Source: Planctomycetota bacterium
Lineage (GTDB): Bacteria > Planctomycetota > UBA1135 > GCA-002748355
Length of the DNA stretch: 64,000 nt
Assembly: GCA_027021385.1 (NCBI GenBank)
Contig: JALUUL010000015.1
Location: forward strand, 1 to 64,000
Direction of reading: 5' to 3'
The position numbers and the translations under genes are program-made. The stretch's first letter is position 1. Each line of letters opens with the position of its first letter. Under the pieces are notes generated by a model. That model made no database searches. It worked only from the letters and a program-made list of their open reading frames with translations, and had not been told where the DNA came from. Shown here in pieces: positions 18,714-26,273 of this stretch.

Positions 18714-19910
18714 ATGTCCGCACAGCAACAGGCTCCCGAGCAAGCCCCGATCCCCGGGCAGATCACGACCCCCAATCCGATCGAGATCTTCTGGGAGCGA
18801 TACAAGAGACCCATTCAGGCTCTGGGTTGGATCCTGCTCCTGGCGATTGCCGCCTACTACGCTGTCCAGTACTGGAACCGCCTGGAGCGGAACAAGACCT
18901 GGAACGCCTTCATCGAGGCGACGCGGATCGACGAGGCCTTCAAGGTCGATTCGGATCTCGCCTCCTTCCTTCCCCCTGATCCGGTTGCGCATCTCGACAA
19001 AATCGACGAAGCGGAGGCGGAGAGTAAGGCGGATTCCCTGGACGGGGCGGCCGGGGTCTGGATCCGGTGGACCTTGGCCTGCAAGGCCGCGAAGGAAGGG
19101 AAGGTCGCGAGGGTCGAGGCCTTGCTCTCGAAGATGAAGCAGAGCCCTTTCGCGGCACCCTATTTCCGCAAGATGGACTGGCCGCCGGTATTCGTTCCCA
19201 AGTCGGATTCCGAGGAAGCAAAGAAGGATTCAGCAAGGCCCACCCAGGAACCGCCCCGCGAACCCAAGCCCACCAGCCTGGCTTCCCAGCTTCTCCACCA
19301 TGCGAAAAAGAATGCGGAGTTTCGGCGGGACCACCCGGAGTTGTTCGCCCCTCCGGAACCTGATAGCAAGAAAACAATCGTCTTCGAAACCACCGCTGGA
19401 ACCTTCAAGGTCAAGCTCTATGAGGACCGGGCCCCCAAGCATTCCAAGAACTTCATCGAAAAGTGCAAGTCCGGTTTTTACAAGGGGTTGCGGTTTCATA
19501 AGGTTCAGCACCCGAAGGTTTTCGGGCTACCTCAGTTCGACCTTGCGGGGATGACCTGGCTCGGGAACCCGTCCTCGAAGGAGGAGGACAAGGGGAAATG
19601 GGCCGAGGACTACGCCTCGGCCGAAACCGTCGAGCACGAAGATTCCGGCTTGAGTCATTTCCCCTTCATGCTCGCAGCGGAGAGAAAACCGGACCGCTTG
19701 GGGAGTGATTCCGAGGTCGTTTACTTTACGACGACCGATGCGTCGGCAAGCCGTGACGGTTCCAATGTCGTGTTCGGCCGGGTCGTCGAGGGCAAGAAGG
19801 TCCTACGGGCCATCGTCGAGGGCGAACTCTCCTCGACCACCGAAGAGAACCAGGGGGTGGGGAAGCCGAAGGTCCCGGTCAAGGTTCTCTCCGTGAAGGT
19901 CGTGGATTGA
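18714..19910 (+). CDS. Membrane-anchored cyclophilin-type peptidyl-prolyl isomerase
   Basis: A 398-residue protein with a short cytoplasmic N-terminus, one transmembrane helix (about 36-53), an extracytoplasmic helical linker rich in charged residues (to about 215), and a cyclophilin domain from about 220. The domain starts IVFETTAGTFKVKLYEDRAPKHSKNF-like (positions 19378-19455) and continues with CKSGFYKGLRFHKV and the late VVFGRVVEGKKVL. These match the core strands of bacterial cyclophilins. The usual FMIQGGD is replaced around KVFGLPQFDLAG, so catalytic efficiency may be reduced. It may assist folding of exported proteins. Confidence 0.85.
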   Translation: MSAQQQAPEQAPIPGQITTPNPIEIFWERYKRPIQALGWILLLAIAAYYAVQYWNRLERNKTWNAFIEATRIDEAFKVDSDLASFLPPDPVAHLDKIDEAEAESKADSLDGAAGVWIRWTLACKAAKEGKVARVEALLSKMKQSPFAAPYFRKMDWPPVFVPKSDSEEAKKDSARPTQEPPREPKPTSLASQLLHHAKKNAEFRRDHPELFAPPEPDSKKTIVFETTAGTFKVKLYEDRAPKHSKNFIEKCKSGFYKGLRFHKVQHPKVFGLPQFDLAGMTWLGNPSSKEEDKGKWAEDYASAETVEHEDSGLSHFPFMLAAERKPDRLGSDSEVVYFTTTDASASRDGSNVVFGRVVEGKKVLRAIVEGELSSTTEENQGVGKPKVPVKVLSVKVVD

Positions 19911-19923
19911 ACCCTGCCGGGGA

Positions 19924-20910
19924 CTATGCGTCGGTTTCTTTGCGCATCCCCTTCTCCTGGATCCTCTTCTCGAGAAGTTCCTGTTCGGAGGGGTGCACCT
20001 CCAGGCTCATCAAGAGTTCGAACACACGGTGGAACTCCTTCTTGTTGGGGAGTTCGAGTGTGATCCTTCCTCCCCTCTTTCCGGAAACACCGGCCTGAAC
20101 TCTCACTCTGCACCCCAGGATCCGAAGCAAGGTTTCTTCCATGTCTCGAATCCAGGGGGCTCGCTCCTCTTTTTTTCTCCCCTTGGCGCCCCCCCCTTTT
20201 TCGCGCTTTCGGGAAGAGACGAGCTTTTCCGAACTACGGACGGAAAGCCCTTCGGCCAGAATCTGACGAGCCAAGGGCAGTCGATCGGCCGGATCGGCGC
20301 TGAGCAGGGCGCGGGCATGCCCCATGGTCAAGCGGCCCTTTTCGACCTGGCTCTGTACCTCAGGCGGAAGATCCAGGAGTCGGAGATAATTCGTTACGGA
20401 GGAGCGTTGAAGGCCGACTTCCTCTGCGATTTTCGCCTGAGATGAGCCCGTATGCTTCATGAGGGAATCGAAGGAGCGGGCCTTCTCGATGGCGTTGAGA
20501 TCGGTCCGCTGGACGTTTTCCACGAGAGCGAGAACCTGCATTTCCCAGTCGTCCGCTTCATGAACGACCGCCGGGATCTCTTCCAGCCCGGCTCTTCGAG
20601 CTGCCCGCACCCTTCTTTCCCCGGCGATCAGTTGGAACTCTTCGCCATTCCTGCGGACGAGGACGGGTTGGAGAACACCCGATTGCCGGATCGAAGCCGC
20701 CAGTCGGTCCAGATCTTCCTCCTTCCAATCGGACCGGGGCTGAAATGGATTGGGACGGATCCTGTCGAGAGGGATCGATAGGCTCCCGCTGGCTTCGTGG
20801 TCGGTGCCTTCGACTCCATCGAGAGGTTCGTGTTCTTGATCCCCGGGCTCCATTCCTGCTCCTTCGGAAAGGAGGAAGCGGAGACCTCTACCCAGTTTGC
20901 GCCCAGCCAT
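19924..20910 (-). CDS. parB: Chromosome-partitioning protein ParB
   Basis: A 328-residue ParB/Spo0J CTPase that binds parS and spreads on DNA. It begins MAGRKLGRGLRFLL, has IPLDRIRPNPFQPR, the GERRVRAARRAG motif of the CTP-binding ParB fold, LVENVQRTDLNAIEKA, and a helix-turn-helix (QAKIAEEVGLQRSSVTNYLRLLDLP) followed by MGHARALLS. A basic linker and a C-terminal dimerisation segment end the protein. The start at 20908-20910 is the family-typical one; the frame is open upstream over parA but that is a shadow. It overlaps the end of parA by 23 bases. Two parS sites lie 1-2 kb away. Confidence 0.95.
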   Translation of the reverse strand: MAGRKLGRGLRFLLSEGAGMEPGDQEHEPLDGVEGTDHEASGSLSIPLDRIRPNPFQPRSDWKEEDLDRLAASIRQSGVLQPVLVRRNGEEFQLIAGERRVRAARRAGLEEIPAVVHEADDWEMQVLALVENVQRTDLNAIEKARSFDSLMKHTGSSQAKIAEEVGLQRSSVTNYLRLLDLPPEVQSQVEKGRLTMGHARALLSADPADRLPLARQILAEGLSVRSSEKLVSSRKREKGGGAKGRKKEERAPWIRDMEETLLRILGCRVRVQAGVSGKRGGRITLELPNKKEFHRVFELLMSLEVHPSEQELLEKRIQEKGMRKETDA

Positions 20911-21619
20911 CGATGACCTCCCTGATAAGATTCGCATAGGCCGTGCAGCCCATCGAGCGCGGGTGATGTTGAAACAGCGAGAGGCCGTAACTCGAGGCCT
21001 CCGAGAACAAGGGATCCCTGGGAATCTTGGTCTTGCACAGGGATTCCGGAAACAGATTCCGAACTTCCTCGACGACTTCCTTGTGAAGGGGTTTCTCCTC
21101 TTCGTACATGACGGGCAGGATGTGCAAGCCGGCCTGGATCGAAGTGCGGGACTTCTCGAAGAGGTGGAGCATCTGGGCGAGCCCCTGCATCGAGAGAAAC
21201 TCACATTGGAGAGGGACGCAAACATCCGTGGCTGCTGCAATGGCTTGGGGAGTCCACGACCCCAGGCTCGGAGCACAGTCGAAGATCATCGGGCCCTCTC
21301 GGGGCGGTCTCTGGCAGAGTTCCCGGAGAGCCTCGGAACTGGGAGGGCCTTTCGGCCGGAGGATCAGAACCCCTTCCTCGGAGACGTAAGAATCCCATAT
21401 CGATTGAAGATTGGAATCCCTGTGAACTTCGCAACCCCTTTTTTGGCAAAGGGATGCGTTGAGTTGAGGGTCTAGGTCGACGAGTGTTGGCGCTTTTCCG
21501 GAGAGTTGGAAGCCGACAGCGAGATGCACGGCTGTCGTTGTCTTTCCCACTCCCCCCTTCTGGTTGGTGCAGGCGATTCTCGGCCTGACCTGGATTGAAC
21601 TCTTCCCTTTGGTCAACAT
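20888..21619 (-). CDS. parA: Chromosome-partitioning ATPase ParA (Soj)
   Basis: A 243-residue Walker-type ATPase that, with ParB, moves the origin region during segregation. It has the deviant Walker A NQKGGVGKTTTAVHLA (Lys21 and Lys26 when started at 21619), the Walker A' LVDLDPQLNAS and the Walker B IFDCAPSLG. The start ATG at 21617-21619 places the Walker loop near the N-terminus, as in Soj; the longer open frame to 21721 adds a non-conserved basic extension. It is translationally coupled to parB by a 23-base overlap. A membrane gene diverges 49 bases away. Confidence 0.94.
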   Translation of the reverse strand: MLTKGKSSIQVRPRIACTNQKGGVGKTTTAVHLAVGFQLSGKAPTLVDLDPQLNASLCQKRGCEVHRDSNLQSIWDSYVSEEGVLILRPKGPPSSEALRELCQRPPREGPMIFDCAPSLGSWTPQAIAAATDVCVPLQCEFLSMQGLAQMLHLFEKSRTSIQAGLHILPVMYEEEKPLHKEVVEEVRNLFPESLCKTKIPRDPLFSEASSYGLSLFQHHPRSMGCTAYANLIREVIDGWAQTG

Positions 21620-21668
21620 CCCCGGGAAGCATGCTAGCTTTCGTCCTTGAAGATCCAAGGGGTTTCGA

Positions 21669-22271
21669 GTGAGCCCCCCCACCATCCGGGCCCTGAGGGC
21701 CCTCCTTTCTACTTCTTTCATGCAGGCCTTCAGGGATCCGATTCTCTGGGGGCTTTCCCTGGCCCTCCTCCTGTTTTCCCTCTGGTGGGGTTTCTTCTCC
21801 TACTCAGGAGGACCATTCCTTCCTCGAGGTTTCGATCTTCAATGGTCCTTCCTGGGTTGTCTGTTTTGGCTCCTCCTTCGCTTTCCGAGTGCCTATGAGG
21901 GAGAGATGCATGCTCCGGGATGGTCCAGGTGGCAGGATTGGGCGTCCATCGGGTCTGTGGTGTCAGGATTCGGAGTCCTGTATCTCCCCTTGAAGATCGA
22001 GCAGCTCGTATTCGTGGGTGTGCAGAAGGATCTGGTGTTCCACGTGGAACTTCTGCGGTTCTTTGCTGTCTTGGTCCTTCTCGCTTTCTCCTCCCTCCTT
22101 GCCGTTCGCTCCTCGAGCCGAAAGACATGGTTCTGGATTGTTGGGTTCGCCATTCTTTCCGATGTCCTATACGAGGTGTATCCGGGTTGGCGGCTGTTTC
22201 CGGTTTCCTTGGGTGTCGTCTTGGTGCTGGGGCTCATCTTTTGGAAAAGGATCCCTTTGGAAAGGGAGTAG
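21669..22271 (+). CDS. Membrane protein of unknown function (contains a parS site)
   Basis: A 200-residue protein starting with GTG, preceded by AAGGGGTTTCGA. Hydrophobic stretches near residues 25-45, 60-72, 92-108, 122-143, 152-166 and 175-192 suggest about six transmembrane helices. I do not recognise the family. It diverges from parA and is followed after 3 bases by the phosphoesterase, so the two form an operon. Bases 22036-22051 inside it are a parS site, read as the codons around LVFHVEL, so the site constrains its protein sequence. Confidence 0.75.
   Translation: MSPPTIRALRALLSTSFMQAFRDPILWGLSLALLLFSLWWGFFSYSGGPFLPRGFDLQWSFLGCLFWLLLRFPSAYEGEMHAPGWSRWQDWASIGSVVSGFGVLYLPLKIEQLVFVGVQKDLVFHVELLRFFAVLVLLAFSSLLAVRSSSRKTWFWIVGFAILSDVLYEVYPGWRLFPVSLGVVLVLGLIFWKRIPLERE
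22036..22051. other. parS centromere site 1
   Basis: TGTTCCACGTGGAACT carries a perfect 14-base palindrome (GTTCCACGTGGAAC, 22037-22050). It differs from the Bacillus parS TGTTTCACGTGAAACA at two symmetric positions plus the last base, and matches the GTTCCACGTGGAAC core I know from pseudomonad parS. It lies about 1.1 kb from the start of parB, inside a coding sequence. Confidence 0.9.
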
Positions 22272-22274
22272 GCG

Positions 22275-23021
22275 ATGAAAGTCGCGATTCTGGGTGATAT
22301 TCATGGAAACCGCGAGGCCCTTGAAGCGGTACTCCGGGAGGTTGAGATCTGGGGGGCCGAGAGAATCCTCCAGGTTGGTGATCTTGTGGGGTATGGCCCA
22401 GACCCTCAATGGGTAATCGATAGGGTGCGAGACCTCGAGGCCATGGTCTGCTTGGGGAACCACGATGCAGCAGTAGTTGGTCTGATCCGTGAGGAAAGTT
22501 TCAACCCCTATGCACGTGCAGCAATTCGCTGGACCCGTTCTTCCCTGAGCAAGGAGGCTCTCGATTATCTGGGTCAACTACCGATCCAGATGCATTTTCC
22601 GGAAATCGATACCCAGATGGTCCATGGGTCCCTTTGTCAACCCGAGTCCTTCGATTACGTGTATTCTCAGGTCGCTGCCGAACGGAGTTTGGATTTCCAG
22701 ACCGCAGGTGTTTGTTTTGTCGGGCATACACACCTCCCTTGCCTTTACAGCCAGAGAACCGGGGAGGAGGCCCAGTTCAATCCTGCCTTCGAAGAGGGGA
22801 GGGTTTGTATCCGTCCCCCCAAGGAAAGGTGGCTTGTGAACGTGGGGAGCGTGGGGCAGCCAAGAGACCAGGATACGAGAGCCGCCTGGGTCCGCTGGGA
22901 GACCGGGGAAAACGAAATCCGTCTCGAGCGGGTCCTTTATGATTTTTCCCAAACTCAGGAAAAGATTCTTTCCCTGGGTCTTCCCAAGATTCTCGCGGAA
23001 CGCCTTTCCCATGGATTATAG
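22275..23021 (+). CDS. Calcineurin-like metallophosphoesterase (YfcE/MJ0936 type)
   Basis: A 248-residue soluble phosphoesterase. The metal-binding motifs are in order: ILGDIHGN near the N-terminus (D and H), VGDLVGYGPDP (D), LGNHDAAV (N-H-D), then MVHGS and FVGHTHLP (H, GHTH), and finally VGSVGQPRD, so the dinuclear centre is intact. Members hydrolyse phosphodiesters or phosphomonoesters of diverse substrates; the substrate here is unknown. The ATG follows GGAGTAGGCG. Its stop lies one base from the end of hemW, which converges on it; parS site 2 sits just beyond. Confidence 0.9.
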   Translation: MKVAILGDIHGNREALEAVLREVEIWGAERILQVGDLVGYGPDPQWVIDRVRDLEAMVCLGNHDAAVVGLIREESFNPYARAAIRWTRSSLSKEALDYLGQLPIQMHFPEIDTQMVHGSLCQPESFDYVYSQVAAERSLDFQTAGVCFVGHTHLPCLYSQRTGEEAQFNPAFEEGRVCIRPPKERWLVNVGSVGQPRDQDTRAAWVRWETGENEIRLERVLYDFSQTQEKILSLGLPKILAERLSHGL

Positions 23022-23022
23022 T

Positions 23023-24285
23023 TCAGGTTCCACGTGGAACCCGAGCCTGAGAGGGGGAAAGGAACCTCATAAGCCAGGAATCTGCAACGGGAATGGCCTC
23101 CTCACTCAGGCGGAGAGTATCCTCCTCAAGGAGAAGGTGGCCGGCTTCTCTGCCTTCCTGAATCAGTTGTCCGTATGTCAGAAGGATCGGGATCCCAAAT
23201 CGAGCTTCCAGTTCTTTCAGGGAGACCCCTTGATCCATCCGGAGTCCCAGCCAAAGAGCTTCTCCGCATCGGGTTCTCTCTGAAAGAAACTCGGCTTGAG
23301 CTTCCGGGCATCCACTTTCCCGGATGGAAGAGAGGTAGAGGGGGAGGGCTTTGTGGTTCGTGGCTCGCCAACCATCTCGATGCTTCGAAGCTCCCGGGCC
23401 GATCCCCAGGTAGTTCCCCGCTCTCCAGTAGTTGACATTGTGCAGGCACCAGGCCCCTCTCTTTGCAAAGTTGCTGATTTCGTATGGAATATAGTCGTTA
23501 TCTCGTAGGTATTCCCTTGTTGACAAGAGCTGCGATACGCAGACTTCTTCCTCCGGAGCCGGAATCCTCTCCTCATGGAGAGCTTTGTGGAGCGGGGTTC
23601 CCTTCTCGAAGCTGAGCTGGTAGCAGGACAGGTGGTCAGGGTGAAAGCCGAGCGCCGTCCGGAGGTCCTCGGCCCAGGTCTCGCGGTCCTCTCCGGGGAT
23701 TCCGAAGATCAGGTCCAAGTTGAGGTGGGGGAAGCCGGTTTCTCGGCAGAGTTCCAGGGCTTTCCGGGATTCTTCCAGTCCATGAGGCCGATCCAGGAAG
23801 CGCAGAATCGACGGGTGGAAGCTCTGGATCCCGAGGCTCATCCGATCGACTCCGGCATCTTTGAGGACTTGGAGCTTCGAAGGGGTGCAGCTCTCGGGGT
23901 TCGCCTCGCAAGTCCATTCTTTCAAATGTGTTAGATCGCATAGATCCAGGATCCCCTGGCAGAGTTCCTCCAGGAGTCGCTCGGGGAGGTGGGTCGGGGT
24001 TCCGCCTCCCATGAAGATCGTCCGCGGACGTGGCCGGAATCCCAGGCTCCGGATCTCTTCAAGGATGGCGCCGACGATCTCCCGCATCGTTTGCGGGTCA
24101 GAATCGGCGACCGAATGGAAGTCGCAATACCCACACTTCACGACACAGAAAGGAACGTGGAGATAGAGGGCGTTCCCATACCCCTCCTCGAGGGGAAAGG
24201 GGGCGATCCCTTGGTCGTACCTTTCCGGCGCCGGTCCTCCTCGCATGAACCAGCTATGAGAAAGCCGGGGTGGGGATCTGTCCAC
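23023..24285 (-). CDS. hemW: Radical SAM protein HemW (coproporphyrinogen III oxidase-like)
   Basis: A 420-residue radical SAM protein. The iron-sulfur motif is HVPFCVVKCGYCDFHS (Cys47, Cys51, Cys54), followed by FMGGGTPTHLP, SLGIQSFHPSILRFLDRPH and DLIFGIPGE, all in the order expected for HemW. HemW family proteins insert or deliver haem and are often misnamed as HemN. The GTG at 24285 follows GGGGAGG with no spacer; an in-frame ATG at 24246 is an alternative. It follows the sigma factor gene on the same strand by 18 bases, so co-transcription is likely. The last codons encode RVPRGT, which is where parS site 2 lies. Confidence 0.9.
   Translation of the reverse strand: MDRSPPRLSHSWFMRGGPAPERYDQGIAPFPLEEGYGNALYLHVPFCVVKCGYCDFHSVADSDPQTMREIVGAILEEIRSLGFRPRPRTIFMGGGTPTHLPERLLEELCQGILDLCDLTHLKEWTCEANPESCTPSKLQVLKDAGVDRMSLGIQSFHPSILRFLDRPHGLEESRKALELCRETGFPHLNLDLIFGIPGEDRETWAEDLRTALGFHPDHLSCYQLSFEKGTPLHKALHEERIPAPEEEVCVSQLLSTREYLRDNDYIPYEISNFAKRGAWCLHNVNYWRAGNYLGIGPGASKHRDGWRATNHKALPLYLSSIRESGCPEAQAEFLSERTRCGEALWLGLRMDQGVSLKELEARFGIPILLTYGQLIQEGREAGHLLLEEDTLRLSEEAIPVADSWLMRFLSPSQARVPRGT
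23026..23041. other. parS centromere site 2
   Basis: GGTTCCACGTGGAACC is a perfect 16-base palindrome with the same 14-base core (23027-23040) as site 1, 990 bases away. It lies in the last codons of hemW and next to the stop of the phosphoesterase. I found only these two exact cores in the window. Confidence 0.9.
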
Positions 24286-24303
24286 CCTCCCCGCGGCCGC
24301 GCT

Positions 24304-25137
24304 TCAGCTCCCCCCTTGTTCCCCGTAGGACCGCAGGAAGATCCCCTTGAGGCGGGAGATCGAGTTCTTCTCGATCTGCCGGACCATCTCGCGGCTGATC
24401 CCCATCATTTCCCCGATGGCCTTCAGGGTCATGCCCTCCCCATCCCCCTTGAGCCCGTAGCGGAGTCGAAGGATCTCGGCCTCGACTTCATCCATGTCCT
24501 CCAGGAGATCATACATTCGCTCGATCTCGCTTTGCTCCAAGATCTCATCTTCGGGATTGAGGGCGCTCTGGTCTTCGAGGGATTCCTCCGCGCCGGGGAT
24601 CATGTCCAGGCTGACCATCGCATTTGGACCCGAGCTGCTGTGGACGGTTCTCTGGACGAGGTGCTTGTTCTCCTGGGGAATGTCGAGCAGCTCTGCGATC
24701 TCTCCCGCGGTCGGCTGCCTTCCTAGCTTGAACGCGAGGTCCATCGCCATGGATTTCCACTTGGAGACGATCTCCACCATGTAAGAGGGGACGCGGACCG
24801 TCTTGACCGTGCTGATCAGGGCCCTCCGGATCGCCTGCTTGATCCACCAGGTCGCATAGGTCGAGAACCGGCAACCCGCCTCGGGATCGAAGCGCTCGAC
24901 CGCCTTCATCAGGCCGATGTTGCCCTCCTCGATGAGGTCCATGAAGGAGAGACCGCGGTTCGTGTAGTTCTTGGCGATCGAGACGACCAAGCGGAGATTG
25001 GCCCGGATCATGTGTTCCCGGGCGGAAAGATCCCCCTTCTGGATCCTGCGGGCCAGTTCGATCTCCTCCTCGGGTTTGAGGAGGGGCACCTCGTTGATTT
25101 CGCGGAGGTAGGTGTCCAGTTCGTTCTCGCGGCGAAT
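24304..25137 (-). CDS. Sigma-70 family sigma factor (primary or RpoS-like), probable ATT start
   Basis: Directs RNA polymerase to promoters. The protein has region 2 ([51 protein letters not shown]), region 3 and region 4 ([19 protein letters not shown]). The first GTG in frame (25087-25089) would cut region 1.2, because the codons upstream read [14 protein letters not shown], which matches the conserved yLREI segment. Upstream the frame stays open to a stop at 25192-25194 with no ATG, GTG or TTG. An ATT at 25135-25137 sits 5 bases after GGGGAGG. Started there, the protein has 277 residues and lacks region 1.1. A sequencing error is the main alternative. Confidence 0.9.
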   Translation of the reverse strand: MRRENELDTYLREINEVPLLKPEEEIELARRIQKGDLSAREHMIRANLRLVVSIAKNYTNRGLSFMDLIEEGNIGLMKAVERFDPEAGCRFSTYATWWIKQAIRRALISTVKTVRVPSYMVEIVSKWKSMAMDLAFKLGRQPTAGEIAELLDIPQENKHLVQRTVHSSSGPNAMVSLDMIPGAEESLEDQSALNPEDEILEQSEIERMYDLLEDMDEVEAEILRLRYGLKGDGEGMTLKAIGEMMGISREMVRQIEKNSISRLKGIFLRSYGEQGGS

Positions 25138-25142
25138 TTCGA

Positions 25143-25149
25143 CCTCCCC
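25143..25149 (-). promoter_or_regulatory. Shine-Dalgarno GGGGAGG before the ATT start
   Basis: On the minus strand GGGGAGG is followed by a 5-base spacer and ATT, inside the only open region between an in-frame stop and the conserved region 1.2 of the sigma factor. This is the best-placed ribosome site for that gene. Confidence 0.6.
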
Positions 25150-25326
25150 TGGCCGTTCCCCTCGTCGTTGCGGCGGCGAATCCTCTCTCCGCTATCGACC
25201 GGGGAGAAGCCGGAGCTTGAGAGGCCCCACGCCGCCGGGGTTTGAGGGGTGCCGGACAGGGATTCGTGTGGGAAGCCGATCGGATGGGGGGGCCTTGGAG
25301 CAGGACGAACCGCAGGGGGACATGGG

Positions 25327-26268
25327 ATGAAGGTGTTCTTTGTCCGGGGGCTGTCGGCCTTGTTGCCGACGGTCCTGACGCTTTGGATCCTGACCGCGAT
25401 GGTCGGATTTCTGGGAGAGTACGTCGCCCGGCCGATCACGGATGGGATCCACTGGGTGTTGACGACGAACCGGTGGGGGCGAAGCGTCCTTGAATCCGCG
25501 ACCCCCGTCCGCCTGTACGAGGAACCGATCTTCGATCCTTCGAAGCTCCCGAAAGGCGTGGATCCCGAGAGGACCCTTTCGTATCTGCGGGACGGCCAGG
25601 GGTTCTTCCTAGATCTCAGCGTTCTCGACAGGGAGGAACTCGAGAAAGCCCTCGACCGGCATATTCCTCCGATTTTCGGGTTCGTGACCGGTCTGGTCCT
25701 GATATTCCTTCTGGGAGTCCTAGCACGAGGATGGATCGGGAACTGGCTCTTCCGGAAGGGGGAGCGGATCTTCTTCTCCTTCCCCCTCGTCCGGAGCATC
25801 TACCCCTATGCAAAACAGATCGTGGAGTTCTTCTTCCAGAAAGAGGATACGAAGAAGACCTTCCATTCGGTCGTCGCGATTCCTTACCCGAGCAAGGGGA
25901 TGTATACGATCGGCTTCGTGACTTCCGAGGGCCTGCCCCAGCTCGATCGGGAGGTGGAGGGTGACTACGTCTCGATCTTCGTCCCTTCTTCACCGACCCC
26001 GATGACCGGGTATCTCGTCTTCGTGCCGCGCGAGGACGTCGTGCACCTTCCGATCAGCGTGGACCAAGCCATGGGCCTGGTCGTCTCGGGGGGAGTCATC
26101 ACCCCGGGGCAGGCCCTTCCAGGCTTGCCGCGGAGGATCAGGAAAAAGGATGCGGGACCGGAGTTGGAGGAGGTTCCGGCGCCCTTGGAAGTCGGCCAAA
26201 GGGAAGCTCTGCATGTCGGGCTTGGGAGGGGGGGGCCGGAGGGCCAAGATAGGGGACCTTCTCCCTAG
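25327..26268 (+). CDS. DUF502 family membrane protein
   Basis: A 313-residue protein. It starts MKVFFVRGLSALLPTVLTLWILTAMVG, the usual first helix of DUF502 proteins, and has a second helix at FGFVTGLVLIFLLGVLARGWIG. Then come GERIFFSFPLVRSIYPYAKQIVEFF and FHSVVAIPYPSKG, MYTIGFVTS, and VFVPSSPTPMTGYLVFVPREDV, all characteristic of the family. The function of DUF502 proteins is not established. The ATG at 25327 follows GGGGGACATGG; the open frame extends further upstream without a site. It diverges from the sigma factor and is followed after 5 bases by a glycosyltransferase-like gene. Confidence 0.88.
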   Translation: MKVFFVRGLSALLPTVLTLWILTAMVGFLGEYVARPITDGIHWVLTTNRWGRSVLESATPVRLYEEPIFDPSKLPKGVDPERTLSYLRDGQGFFLDLSVLDREELEKALDRHIPPIFGFVTGLVLIFLLGVLARGWIGNWLFRKGERIFFSFPLVRSIYPYAKQIVEFFFQKEDTKKTFHSVVAIPYPSKGMYTIGFVTSEGLPQLDREVEGDYVSIFVPSSPTPMTGYLVFVPREDVVHLPISVDQAMGLVVSGGVITPGQALPGLPRRIRKKDAGPELEEVPAPLEVGQREALHVGLGRGGPEGQDRGPSP

Positions 26269-26273
26269 AGGTC

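Noticed and set aside
19924-21276. An N-terminally extended ParB starting at 21276
   Set aside because: The upstream 122 codons overlap parA antiframe and are not ParB-like; MAGRKLGRG at 20910 is the typical start.
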